Source: Bradyrhizobium japonicum USDA 6 (lineage in GTDB: Bacteria > Pseudomonadota > Alphaproteobacteria > Rhizobiales > Xanthobacteraceae). From it: a DNA stretch of 64,000 bases. Numbering within the stretch: the stretch's first letter is position 1; each line of letters begins with the position of its first letter. The notes under the pieces are model-generated. The model was not told the DNA's origin, ran no database searches, and saw nothing but the letters and a program-made list of their open reading frames with translations. This document shows positions 9,855 through 18,225 of this stretch, in pieces. The stretch is from NCBI RefSeq assembly GCF_000284375.1, contig NC_017249.1:6937001-7001000 (forward strand), read 5' to 3'. The translations under genes and the position numbers were made by a program.

Positions 9855-11084
9855 CTACCCCATCACCCCGCCGCGCTTGATCAGCTCCTTGCCGACCGCG
9901 GCAAGGTGCACCTGGTCGGGGCCGTCGCCGATGCGGATGAAGCGGGCATAGACGTAGGCGCGGGCGAGGAAGGTGTCCTGCGAGACGCCGGCCGCGCCGT
10001 GGATCTGGATGGCGCGGTCGATGACGCGGGCGGCCATGCTGGGCACCACGATCTTGGCGGCCGCGATCAAGTCGCGCGCGGACTTGTTGCCTTCGCGGTC
10101 CATCTTGTCGGCAGCTTGCAACGTGAGCAGCCGCGCCTGTGCGATCTCGCAGAAGGAGTGCGCGATGTCCTCGCGCACCGAACCCTGGTCTGCGAGCGGC
10201 TTGCCGAAGGCTGTGCGGGACACCGAGCGCTGGCACATCAATTCGAGCGCGCGCTGGGCGCAGCCGATCAGGCGCATGCAGTGATGGATGCGGCCGGGGC
10301 CGAGCCGGCCTTGCGCGATCTCGAAGCCGCGGCCCTCGCCGAGCAGGATGTTCTCGGCCGGTACACGGACATTCTCGTAGACGATTTCGGGATGGCCGAC
10401 CGGCGCGTCGTCGTAGCCGTAGGTCAGCATATCGCGGACGATGCGCACGCCGGGCGTCGCCTTGGGCACCAGGATCATGGATTGCTGGCGATGGCGGTCG
10501 GGATCGTCGGGCGCGGTCTTGCCCATCACGATCAGGATCTCGCAATCCTCGTTCATCGCGCCCGACGTGAACCATTTGCGGCCGTTGATGACGTAGTCGC
10601 TGCCGTCGCGCTTGATCTCGCACTGAATGTTGGTGGCATCGCTGGAGGCGACCTGCGGCTCCGTCATCGAGAAGCCGGAGCGGATGCGCCCCTCCAGCAG
10701 CGGCTTCAGCCAGCGCTCCTGCTGCGCCGGCGTGCCGTAGTTCGCCAGCACCTCCATGTTGCCGACATCGGGGGCCGAGCAGTTGAAGATTTCGGGCGCC
10801 CAGAGGACGCGGCCCATGATCTCCTTCACCGGCGCGTATTCGAGATTGGTGAGGCCAGTGTTGTTAGGGTCTTGGCCGTGCTCGCCTGACAGGAACAGGT
10901 TCCAGAGCCCCTGCTCCCGCGCCAGCCGCTTCAGGTCCTGGAGGATCTGCGGCGTCTTGTAGCGCGTGGCCTCCGGCTTGACCTGCTCGTAATAGAGCTC
11001 CTCGACCGGCTCGACATGCGTCCGCATGAACTGGCGGACGCGCTCCTGCAGCTCCAGCGAACGGGCGGAGTGTTGAAAGTCCAT
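9855..11084 (-). CDS. ACAD10/11-like acyl-CoA dehydrogenase
   Basis: The 409-residue product starts at the ATG at 11084 behind AGGAG at 6-bp spacing; the open frame upstream is repeat DNA. The body is a full acyl-CoA dehydrogenase with the flavin/substrate motif [15 protein letters not shown]. The C-terminal [13 protein letters not shown] has Asp in place of the usual catalytic Glu region, as in vertebrate ACAD10/ACAD11. Long blocks such as [20 protein letters not shown] and [11 protein letters not shown] also match the ACAD11 type. In animals this domain is fused to a kinase-like domain and processes 4-hydroxyacyl-CoA; in bacteria the LvaC enzyme does the same step. The matching phosphotransferase gene in this window is about 51 kb away at 62116-63102. 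The call to this subfamily is by motif memory. Confidence 0.88.
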   Translation of the reverse strand: MDFQHSARSLELQERVRQFMRTHVEPVEELYYEQVKPEATRYKTPQILQDLKRLAREQGLWNLFLSGEHGQDPNNTGLTNLEYAPVKEIMGRVLWAPEIFNCSAPDVGNMEVLANYGTPAQQERWLKPLLEGRIRSGFSMTEPQVASSDATNIQCEIKRDGSDYVINGRKWFTSGAMNEDCEILIVMGKTAPDDPDRHRQQSMILVPKATPGVRIVRDMLTYGYDDAPVGHPEIVYENVRVPAENILLGEGRGFEIAQGRLGPGRIHHCMRLIGCAQRALELMCQRSVSRTAFGKPLADQGSVREDIAHSFCEIAQARLLTLQAADKMDREGNKSARDLIAAAKIVVPSMAARVIDRAIQIHGAAGVSQDTFLARAYVYARFIRIGDGPDQVHLAAVGKELIKRGGVMG

Positions 11085-11118
11085 GGGGTTCTCCTGTTCG
11101 CAACGCTTAATGATGCCT

Positions 11119-11321
11119 CTTCCCTTCTCCCCTTGCGAGAGAAGGTGGCATAGGCGGCCTTCGGCCGCCGTTCTTGAGAACGCCGAAGCCAAGCTTCGGC
11201 TATGGCGCCGGATGAGGGGTTGGCTCCGCGAGTTCAAATGTCGAGACGACTCGCGGAGACAAACCCCTCACCCGGCTCGCCGCTTCGCGGCGATCCACCC
11301 TCTCCCGCAAGGGGAGAGGGT
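11119..11321. repeat. Dispersed palindromic repeat, copy A
   Basis: A long imperfect inverted repeat fills the space between two minus-strand genes. It begins with CTTCTCCCCTTGCGAGAGAAG and ends with CTCTCCCGCAAGGGGAGAG, with GGATGAGGGG and CCCCTCACCCGGCTCGCCG as inner arms. A second copy is at 24176-24322. Copy A has extra internal hairpins (GGCGGCCTTCGGCCGCC and a GAAGCCAAGCTTCGG stem). It is non-coding and probably folds in RNA. Confidence 0.85.
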
Positions 11322-11340
11322 GCACTGTCTCTGCTGCGCC

Positions 11341-12552
11341 TCACGTCCCGCGCAAGAGCTCGCTCGCCACGATCCAGTCGTTGCCGTCGAACTGGAGCAT
11401 ATAGCCGTCCTTGATGGGGCGGAAATCCTGCGGCGTGGTGTTGAGGGTGATGCCGGGCATCAACAGCGACAGCGGCACGTTCTTGAGGTTCGCCGCCTGC
11501 GCCATGATGTTCTCGCGCGTCAGATTGTCCTTGCACTGCTTCAGCAGGACGACCAGCGCCTCGGCGACGGTGTACCCGTACAGGCCGGCGACGTTGTTGA
11601 TGTCGGCATTGGGCAGGCGCTTCTTCATGAAGTCGATATAGGCCGTCATCGACGGGTCGTCCTTCGGCTGCTCGACAAACGGCTTGAGCGAGCCGAGCGA
11701 CAGCACGCCCTTGCCGGCGTCGAGACCTGCCGGCACCATCACGGTCGCCTTGTTGGCGCAGCCGCTGGCGAGGAAGCGCGTCGGCTGCCAGCCGACCTCA
11801 TGGGCCTTGCGGATCGCCTGCGCGCAGGCGCGCGGCGTCACCGAATAGATCATGAAGACATCGGCCTTGGTGTTGGCCAGCGTCAGCACCTGGGAATCGA
11901 CGGTGGGATCGGTGACCTCGAAGCTCGAGGCCATCGCGAGCGCCTTGTCGGCGTCGGCACCAAGCGCTTCCTTGACGCCGCGAAAATATTCCTTGCCGGC
12001 GTCGTCGTTCTGATAGAGCACCGCGAAGCGCGCATTCGGGTTCTTGGCGCGGGCGTAGGCGACGTCGATCGCGGCCTCGCTGGTGTAGTTCGGCGCCCAG
12101 GGCAGCGCCATCGACCACGGCATGTTGGCGGGATCGTTCCACTTGGAGGCCGAGCTGATCAAAAAGATCTGCGGCACCTTGTTGCTGTTGAGGTATTTTG
12201 CGATCGCCGAGCTCGGCGCGGTGCCCATGGTCGCGAAGATGAAGGCGACGCCGTCGCCCTCGACCAGGCGTCGCGCGGCTTCCATGGTCTTCGGCGGTGA
12301 GAAGGCGTCGTCGAGCGACAACAGGTTGAGCTTGCGGCCATTGACGCCGCCCTTCTCGTTGACCTCGTCGAAATAAGCGGAGATGACCCTGCCGGTGATG
12401 CCAAGCGGCGATGCCGGGCCGCTATAGGGCATGGTGTTGCCGATCTTGATCTCGGTGTCGCTGACACCAGGACCGTAGGACTTTTGCGCGGAGACGGGCG
12501 TGGACAGGCAGGCGACAGCCAGCGCTGCGGCCAGGACCAAAGCGGCTCTCAT
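11341..12552 (-). CDS. Branched-chain-type ABC substrate-binding protein (orphan)
   Basis: The 403-residue product starts at the ATG at 12552, behind GGGGAG with 6-bp spacing. A Sec signal peptide (MRAALVLAAALAVACLS, cleavage after PVSAQ) directs it to the periplasm. The mature part is a periplasmic binding protein type 1 of the LivK/Leu-Ile-Val-binding class, opening with VSDTEIKIGNTMPYSGPASP and containing the DDAFSPPKTMEAARRLVEGD segment. No permease or ATPase gene is adjacent, so its transporter partner is elsewhere or shared. The ligand is unknown; homologues bind amino acids, amides, urea or aromatic acids. Confidence 0.9.
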   Translation of the reverse strand: MRAALVLAAALAVACLSTPVSAQKSYGPGVSDTEIKIGNTMPYSGPASPLGITGRVISAYFDEVNEKGGVNGRKLNLLSLDDAFSPPKTMEAARRLVEGDGVAFIFATMGTAPSSAIAKYLNSNKVPQIFLISSASKWNDPANMPWSMALPWAPNYTSEAAIDVAYARAKNPNARFAVLYQNDDAGKEYFRGVKEALGADADKALAMASSFEVTDPTVDSQVLTLANTKADVFMIYSVTPRACAQAIRKAHEVGWQPTRFLASGCANKATVMVPAGLDAGKGVLSLGSLKPFVEQPKDDPSMTAYIDFMKKRLPNADINNVAGLYGYTVAEALVVLLKQCKDNLTRENIMAQAANLKNVPLSLLMPGITLNTTPQDFRPIKDGYMLQFDGNDWIVASELLRGT

Positions 12553-12665
12553 GGTTTCTCCCCGGTGATGATCGTCCACGCGAGGCGACCGCGCGGCGTG
12601 CTGCTTTTTGCCAGCACGTCAGCTCAGCGGAGTTCCGCAAGATGGTCTTGCGTCGAGTTGCTGGT

Positions 12666-12890
12666 TCATTCGACGTCTCGTTTCGAACCAGCGTATGAAC
12701 GCCGCAGCAGGGCGAACAGGCTGCCGCCGGTCGCGGCTCCAACGAGATAGACAACGAGGGTTTGGAGCGCGAGCGGCAGACTGAGATTCATCTTGAAGAA
12801 GGAGATCGTGACCGTGTCGAGATTCTGCACGGCGAAGACGATGGTCGCTGCGGCGAAAAACACGATCACGGCGAGATGAAACCAGCGCAT
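12666..12890 (-). CDS. LapA-domain (DUF1049) small membrane protein
   Basis: The 74-residue product has two hydrophobic helices (about residues 4-20 and 40-62) joined by the VQNLDTVTISFF segment typical of the LapA/DUF1049 family. A short basic tail (RRSYAGSKRDVE) follows. Its function is poorly known; LapA-domain proteins are linked to envelope assembly. It lies 92 bp after the HdeD gene on the same strand and could share the HdeD promoter. Confidence 0.78.
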   Translation of the reverse strand: MRWFHLAVIVFFAAATIVFAVQNLDTVTISFFKMNLSLPLALQTLVVYLVGAATGGSLFALLRRSYAGSKRDVE

Positions 12891-12982
12891 GACAATCCCT
12901 CAGCGTCGCCCGACGCGCGATGAAATCTGGATGAACGGTCATCGCGCTCTTGGGCGATCACGGTCCTTCTCCGGATCAAACC

Positions 12983-13558
12983 TTAATGGCGCCGCCGCAG
13001 GCTAAAGCCCAGACTGACCCAGCCGGCGCCGGCCATGATCAGGTCGATGCCGAGGAACAGGCCGAGGATATAGACGCTGTTGACCGGCCAGCGCGCCAGG
13101 ATCAAGAGCCCGAGCAGCAGAGTGATGACTGCAGACAGCGCCACCCACACCCACGGGCTTTCCCTTTTCATGCTGAAGGCGAGAAACAGCCTGACGGCGC
13201 CCGAGGCCAGCAGCGACGCGCCGAGGAACAAGGTGAGCAGCACCGCGGCGAACAACGGGTTCTCGAAGGTCAGGAAGCCCGCGACGATATAGAGCACGCC
13301 GAGCAAGGCCCAGATCAGGAACTTGCCCCAGCTCTTCATCTGGAACGCGCCGATCACCTCGGTGACCCCGGCGATGATCATCATCACACCAACCACGAGC
13401 ACGCTCGCCACCGTCGCCATCATCATGCTGCCGAGCGCGATGAAGCCGGTGATGAGATAGACGACGCCGAGGGCGACGATCCAGCCCCACTTGGCGTGCA
13501 GCGCAGCAATGCCGGACCCAAGACCCAAGTTTGGAGACGTATCCGAAGCACTTGTCAT
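12983..13558 (-). CDS. HdeD family membrane protein
   Basis: The 191-residue product starts at the ATG at 13558 behind AGGAG with 8-bp spacing; the longer frame upstream has no start signal. It has six hydrophobic helices in three repeating pairs, with the VYLITGFIALGS and VLYIVAGFLTFENP signatures of the DUF308/HdeD family. E. coli HdeD supports acid resistance; in other bacteria the family responds to stress. A perfect FNR/FixK-type box lies at the expected distance upstream, so low-oxygen control is likely. The cytoplasmic C-terminus is short and basic (LRRRH). Confidence 0.9.
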   Translation of the reverse strand: MTSASDTSPNLGLGSGIAALHAKWGWIVALGVVYLITGFIALGSMMMATVASVLVVGVMMIIAGVTEVIGAFQMKSWGKFLIWALLGVLYIVAGFLTFENPLFAAVLLTLFLGASLLASGAVRLFLAFSMKRESPWVWVALSAVITLLLGLLILARWPVNSVYILGLFLGIDLIMAGAGWVSLGFSLRRRH

Positions 13559-13629
13559 GACGGCTACTCCTGCATGCGAAGTCCCAAGGCACATCTCAGG
13601 ATAGCACGAGCCGCGCCGGGACAACAGCC

Positions 13630-13671
13630 AGTAGAGCAGCCCCCGCGGGAGCCCCCATTGACTTAAGTCAA
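13630..13671 (-). promoter_or_regulatory. FixK/FNR-type activated promoter upstream of HdeD gene
   Basis: The 14-bp perfect palindrome TTGACTTAAGTCAA at 13658-13671 matches the FNR/FixK consensus TTGA-N6-TCAA. A TCTACT element (13630-13635, minus strand) matches the -10 consensus at four of six positions and is exactly where it should be if the box centre is at -41.5. Transcription would start near 13623, giving a leader of about 65 nt before the HdeD ATG. This is the arrangement of class II CRP/FNR promoters. Confidence 0.75.
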
Positions 13672-13687
13672 GGGCGGACGGGACGCC

Positions 13688-15211
13688 TCACGTGCGCGAG
13701 CGCTCCATGTCGAGCTCGGCCTTGAGACTATCGAGATCGCGATAGATCGAAGCGACCGCCAGCACGCGCCCGCCCTTGCGGTACTTCAGCAGGCAGTCCC
13801 TGCCGTCGATGCTGCCGTCGATCGCGATGTCGTCGAAGCTCTCGGCATGGCCGACATAGTTGATCGGAACGTCATAGTGCTGCGACCAGAAGAACGGCAC
13901 GGCGTCGAAGCGTTCGCGCCTGCCGAGCATGTTGCGCGCCGCGGCCTGGCCCTGCCGCTCTGCCACCACCCAGTGCTCGACGCGGATGTCCTGGCCCGAA
14001 TGCGGATCTGGCCAGCGCGCGATGTCGCCGGCCGCGAAGATGCCTGATGCGCTGGTCTCGAGATACTCGTTCACGCTGACGCCGCGATCGATGGCGAGCC
14101 CCGCCTGCTCGGCGAGCACAAGGCGCGGCCTGACACCGATCCCGACCACGACAAGATCGGCCTCGATCACACTGCCGCTCTTCAGCGTGGCGCGTTTGCC
14201 CTCGAGCTTTTCCACGGTGTCCTCGAGGTGAAAGTGGACGCCATTGTCTTCATGCAGCGCGCGGACGAAATCGCCCATCTCGGCGCCGAGCACGCGCTGC
14301 ATCGGCCGCTGCTCGGGGGCAACCACATGCACCTCCAGCTTGCGCGCCCGCAAGGAGGCCGCGACTTCGAGGCCGATGAAGCTGGCGCCGATCACCAGCG
14401 CGCGCTTCGCGCTGCCGGCCGCCTTGATGATCTCGCGGCTGTCGGCGACGGTCCGCAAGGTGTGCACATGGGGCTGGTCCGCGCCCGGAATCTGCAATTT
14501 GACCGGTTCGGCACCGGTTGCGAGCAGCAGCCGGTCGAACGGCAGCTTGTCGCCACTGCCGAGCGTGATGATGCGCGCCTTCGGATCGATCGCTGCAACG
14601 TTGGTGCTGAGCCTGAGATCGATGCCCGCATCCTGATAATAGTCCTCGCCCCGCAGCGGCAGCCAATCCTCGGGTGCATTGCCGGCGAGGTAATCCTTGG
14701 AGAGGTTCGGCCGGTCGACCGGCATCGCGCCGTCATCGCTGAGCATGGTGATGGTGCCGGCAAAGCCCTCGCGCCGCAGCGTCTCGGCGGCCGCAAAGCC
14801 CGCCGCACCGCCGCCGACGATGACGAATTTTTCCGGCGTCGGCGCGCTGCGATGTGACGCTGCAGGCTGCGGCATCTCGCGCTTGCGCTGAACCGAGATC
14901 CTGTCTTGGTCGCGCGTGACCTCCCAGACCGCCAGCGCGTTCAGCGCCGGCGGGCGGGTGGCTTCGCCGGTGCGCAAGGAGAAGCAGGCGTGATGCCAGG
15001 GGCAGCGGATGGTGTCGCCCACGACCAGCCCTTCGGCGAGCGGGCCATGGTAGTGGCTGCAGGACGGCTCGATCGCGAAGATTTCGCTGCCGGCTTGCAC
15101 CAGCAGGATGTCCTCCTCGCCGACATGGCCGAGCAGCTTGCCGTCTTTGAACTGGTCGAGCGACACGCCCTTGGTCAGGTCCGGCCCGCTCGGCTTGCTT
15201 TCCTCGCCCAT
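13688..15211 (-). CDS. Rieske ferredoxin-FAD oxidoreductase fusion (AIF3-like)
   Basis: The 507-residue product starts at the ATG at 15211 behind GGGAG. Residues 1-110 are a Rieske [2Fe-2S] domain with ligands C51, H53, C70 and H73. Residues about 125-410 are a pyridine nucleotide-disulfide oxidoreductase with a FAD-binding VGGGAAGFAAAE and an NAD-binding VIGASFIGLEVAASL, followed by a reductase C-terminal domain. This architecture is that of AIFM3-type proteins and of ferredoxin reductases of Rieske oxygenase systems, but here both redox parts are in one chain. It probably passes electrons from NADH to a partner oxygenase or acceptor; no oxygenase is adjacent. Confidence 0.9.
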   Translation of the reverse strand: MGEESKPSGPDLTKGVSLDQFKDGKLLGHVGEEDILLVQAGSEIFAIEPSCSHYHGPLAEGLVVGDTIRCPWHHACFSLRTGEATRPPALNALAVWEVTRDQDRISVQRKREMPQPAASHRSAPTPEKFVIVGGGAAGFAAAETLRREGFAGTITMLSDDGAMPVDRPNLSKDYLAGNAPEDWLPLRGEDYYQDAGIDLRLSTNVAAIDPKARIITLGSGDKLPFDRLLLATGAEPVKLQIPGADQPHVHTLRTVADSREIIKAAGSAKRALVIGASFIGLEVAASLRARKLEVHVVAPEQRPMQRVLGAEMGDFVRALHEDNGVHFHLEDTVEKLEGKRATLKSGSVIEADLVVVGIGVRPRLVLAEQAGLAIDRGVSVNEYLETSASGIFAAGDIARWPDPHSGQDIRVEHWVVAERQGQAAARNMLGRRERFDAVPFFWSQHYDVPINYVGHAESFDDIAIDGSIDGRDCLLKYRKGGRVLAVASIYRDLDSLKAELDMERSRT

Positions 15212-15291
15212 GGTCATCTCCCTCACAGCTCTCGCTCAGGATTTGGACGGCGCCGTCAGCGAAAAGTTCCCCGCGACGGCGAAAATCGGCG

Positions 15292-16182
15292 TTACCCGGC
15301 CGCCTTGCGAACGTCGAGCACGGCCTGCGCCCATTCCGCAGGCCGCTCCTGCGGCAGGTTGTGGCCGGCTCCAGCGAAGACACGCCGTTCGAAGATGCCT
15401 TCGAATTTGGGCGCGTGATGGGCAGTGCCGGGATTGACGCCGTCGCTGTCGCCGTCGACCGCGATCGCCGGGACACGGATCGGCGGCTGCGCGGCGAGCT
15501 TGGCCTCGATCGCAGCATAGGCGGGATCGCCTTCGACCAGCCCATAGCGATGACGGTAGGAGTGGATCACGACATCGACGAAATCAGGATTGTCGAACGA
15601 CACCGCACTCGTCTCGAACGTCGCGTCGTCGAAGCCCCATTTCGGCGACCACATCGCCCAGAGTTGGCGCGCAAAGCCGCGCCGGTTGCGCTCCAGCGCG
15701 CGGCGGCCGCGCTCGTTGTGGAAGAGATATTGATACCAGAACGCCGCTTCCTCCGATGGCGAAGCCGGCTCCATCGCACGCGCGATGTTCTGGATGTTGT
15801 AGGAATTGCCGGAGACGAGGGCGATCACGCGCTCGGGATGCAGCACCGAGACCACGCAGGCCGCGCGCCCGCCCCAATCGTAACCGCCGACGACCGCGCG
15901 TTCGATACGAAGCGCATCCATGAAGGCCAGCAGATCGGCGCCGAGCGCCGCCTGCTCGCCGGAGCGCAGCGTCGCGGCGGACCGGAAGCGCGTCGGCCCG
16001 TAGCCGCGCAGCCACGGCACAAGCACCCGCGCGCCCGCTTCCGCGATCAGAGGCGCGGTCTCGGCATAGGCGTTCACATCGTAGGGAAAGCCGTGGCCCA
16101 TGATGCAGGGCCAGCCATCCGGCGCGCCGTATTCGAGATAGGCGATGTCGAGGATATCCGTGCTGATGGTTTTTTGTTGCAT
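15292..16182 (-). CDS. Alpha/beta hydrolase, epoxide hydrolase-like
   Basis: The 296-residue product has an alpha/beta hydrolase fold. The oxyanion turn is HGFP at residues 30-33. The nucleophile elbow is GGYDWGG with Asp102 rather than Ser, which is the hallmark of epoxide hydrolases and haloalkane dehalogenases. The likely catalytic His is in FAGAGHNLPQE near residue 276. Trp residues around the elbow also fit epoxide hydrolases. The substrate is unknown. It lies 80 bp after the Rieske oxidoreductase start on the same strand and is not clearly part of an operon. Confidence 0.85.
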   Translation of the reverse strand: MQQKTISTDILDIAYLEYGAPDGWPCIMGHGFPYDVNAYAETAPLIAEAGARVLVPWLRGYGPTRFRSAATLRSGEQAALGADLLAFMDALRIERAVVGGYDWGGRAACVVSVLHPERVIALVSGNSYNIQNIARAMEPASPSEEAAFWYQYLFHNERGRRALERNRRGFARQLWAMWSPKWGFDDATFETSAVSFDNPDFVDVVIHSYRHRYGLVEGDPAYAAIEAKLAAQPPIRVPAIAVDGDSDGVNPGTAHHAPKFEGIFERRVFAGAGHNLPQERPAEWAQAVLDVRKAAG

Positions 16183-16312
16183 GATTTGCTCACGGAGTTG
16201 CGCGATCTCGTAATCCGGATGGAGCCAACGGATCGGCGCGAAGCGCCGTCCGATGACAGGCTCCGCGAAATCCAGGCGTCGCGAACGCGCTCCATGCGGG
16301 CTGCAAGAGCCC

Positions 16313-17140
16313 CTATTTCTGCGGGCCTGACAGCGAGATCTCGCGCTCGGCGCGGAACACGTTGCTGTAGAGGTTGGCGATCCACTGCCGGCCGATCTCG
16401 GTCTTGTTGAGATAGCCGATCTCGGTCTGGATGTGCGGTGCGACGCTGTTCCAGTAGAATTGTGGATAACGGTTCACGATGTCGGCGGGCGAGTCGTAGC
16501 CGAGCTGACGATTCATACCGACCTCTTCGAATTCGTAATAGAGCGCGTTGGCCTTGCGCAGATAGTTGGGATCGCCGAGCTGGCCGATGAAATCCGCGGC
16601 GCGCAGGATCGAGGCTTCGTCGTCATACTCCTGGCCTTCGCGGGCCGGGAAGCGGGTGCCCTCGATGGCGCGGGCGACGCGCTCACTGTCGATACCGCGG
16701 ATCGGCGGCAGCCGCCGCCGCACGAAAAGCATCGAACGATCAACGTGATACATCATCAGACTGGCATCCGACGCGCCGCGCGGCAGCGACACCTTGGTGC
16801 CGGCCTCGTCGACCACGAAACCGTCTTCGTCGTCCTCCGGAAACAGCCCGCGAACATAGCCGATGTCGTGCGCAAGGCAGGCGATCAGGATATGGATGTA
16901 GTCCTCGGCATCGAGGTGCGTGTGCAGATTGCGACCAAGCATGATGGCCTGGGCCGCCAGCGTCACCAGCATCGTATGCTCGATATTGTGATAGAGCGCG
17001 TCGCTGTTGCCGATGCATTCCATCGCGGTGCGCGTCGAGGCCTCCACCACCCTGGCATAGGAATCGTCGTACCTGCGACGCATGAACGAGCCCAGCAACT
17101 TCTCCAGGGATTCAGCCGCCAGTCTCGGTAACGTCATCAT
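16313..17140 (-). CDS. HD domain-containing phosphohydrolase-like protein
   Basis: The 275-residue product holds an HD metal-binding signature: YHNIEHT around H51/H55, then AHDIGYVRGL with H91-D92. Further conserved acids follow, and the C-terminal half is helical. HD proteins are metal-dependent phosphohydrolases, often acting on nucleotides or cyclic nucleotides. No GGDEF, EAL or sensor domain is attached, so this resembles a stand-alone PDEase-type HD protein. It starts at 17140 (a tandem ATGATG). It does not form an obvious operon with its neighbours. Confidence 0.8.
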   Translation of the reverse strand: MMTLPRLAAESLEKLLGSFMRRRYDDSYARVVEASTRTAMECIGNSDALYHNIEHTMLVTLAAQAIMLGRNLHTHLDAEDYIHILIACLAHDIGYVRGLFPEDDEDGFVVDEAGTKVSLPRGASDASLMMYHVDRSMLFVRRRLPPIRGIDSERVARAIEGTRFPAREGQEYDDEASILRAADFIGQLGDPNYLRKANALYYEFEEVGMNRQLGYDSPADIVNRYPQFYWNSVAPHIQTEIGYLNKTEIGRQWIANLYSNVFRAEREISLSGPQK

Positions 17141-17346
17141 GGATGCAGCCCCGCTTGTCGGTGGTGTCCCACGCCAGCTCCCGACGTCTCATTCGTGTCC
17201 TCGACGCAACGGCTAGCATAGCCCATCTTGGGCCAAGTGACCAAACGCCGGGACAAATTTACGGAAATATGTTGCTGTTGTGCCCCGCGCCATCACGGTT
17301 GCGGTCGGGCCGCGACACAGCCTGGCCTGGTCCGTCAAGACCGCTT

Positions 17347-18225
17347 TTATTCCACCAGCAGCACGTCCACGGCGACGCCCAGCTTTTGCTTCGGCGAGCC
17401 GACGATGATGCCGTCGACCGGCGAGACGTCGGAAAAGTCGCGGCCGACCGCGAGCACGATGTGATCGTTGGCGACCAGCAAATCATTGGTCGGATCGAAG
17501 TCGACCCAGCCCAGCTCAGCCCCGCACCACAGCGACACCCAGGCATGGGTGGCATCGGCGCCCTGCAAACGCGGCTGGCCCGGCGGCGGAATGGTACGGA
17601 GATAACCGCTGACATAGGCCGCCGGAAGGCCGAGCCCACGCAGCCCTGCGATCATCACATGGGCGAAGTCCTGGCAAACGCCGTGGCGCTTGTCGAAGAC
17701 CTCGCCAAGCGGCGTCGAGATCACGGTCGCCTTCGGATCGTAGCGGAATTCGGTGCGGATGCGATGCATGAGATCGGTCGCGCCAGCGAGGATCCCTGCA
17801 CCGGGCGCAAAGCTCGTGGCCGCATAGGCGCTGACGGGGTGCAGCACCGGCACCAGCGGGCTCGCAAAGACGTAGCCGACCGGTGAGGACGGTCCGAGGC
17901 TCGTTGCTTCAAACGCGATCTCGCGGATGCTTTCCCAGGGCGGGCTGACGGCGTCGCGCGCGGGCGGCTCTCGCGAGACCGACACGCGCGAGCGGGAATC
18001 GATGCGCAAGTTTCGGTGCGCGGTCTCGACCACCACGCTCTCGGTGAGCGTGCCGAAGAAGTCGCGGCGGACGTGGCGCTCGGACGGGCGCGGCCGGATC
18101 TCGACCTTGTGCGAGATCAGCTCCTGGCCATTGCCGCTCTTCGGCTCCAGCCGCAGCGTGCAGCGGGCGAAGCTGACCGGACTCTCGTATTCGTAAGTCG
18201 TGACGTGACGGATGTCGTAGATCAC
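17347..18225 (-). CDS. Transglutaminase-like cysteine peptidase-fold protein
   Basis: The 292-residue product has an N-terminal beta-rich domain (residues about 1-85, opening IYDIRHVTTYEYESPV) and a transglutaminase core. The catalytic triad is visible as C184 (HGVCQDFAH), H227 (ATHAWVSLW) and D244 (VDFDPTND). The ATG overlaps the stop of the upstream ATP-grasp gene by 4 bp (ATGA), so the two are translationally coupled. Families of this kind occur with circularly permuted ATP-grasp and alpha-E genes in predicted peptide-ligation or peptide-modification systems. Its role may be hydrolysis or transfer at a glutamyl peptide. No signal peptide is seen, so it is cytoplasmic. Confidence 0.92.
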   Translation of the reverse strand: MIYDIRHVTTYEYESPVSFARCTLRLEPKSGNGQELISHKVEIRPRPSERHVRRDFFGTLTESVVVETAHRNLRIDSRSRVSVSREPPARDAVSPPWESIREIAFEATSLGPSSPVGYVFASPLVPVLHPVSAYAATSFAPGAGILAGATDLMHRIRTEFRYDPKATVISTPLGEVFDKRHGVCQDFAHVMIAGLRGLGLPAAYVSGYLRTIPPPGQPRLQGADATHAWVSLWCGAELGWVDFDPTNDLLVANDHIVLAVGRDFSDVSPVDGIIVGSPKQKLGVAVDVLLVE

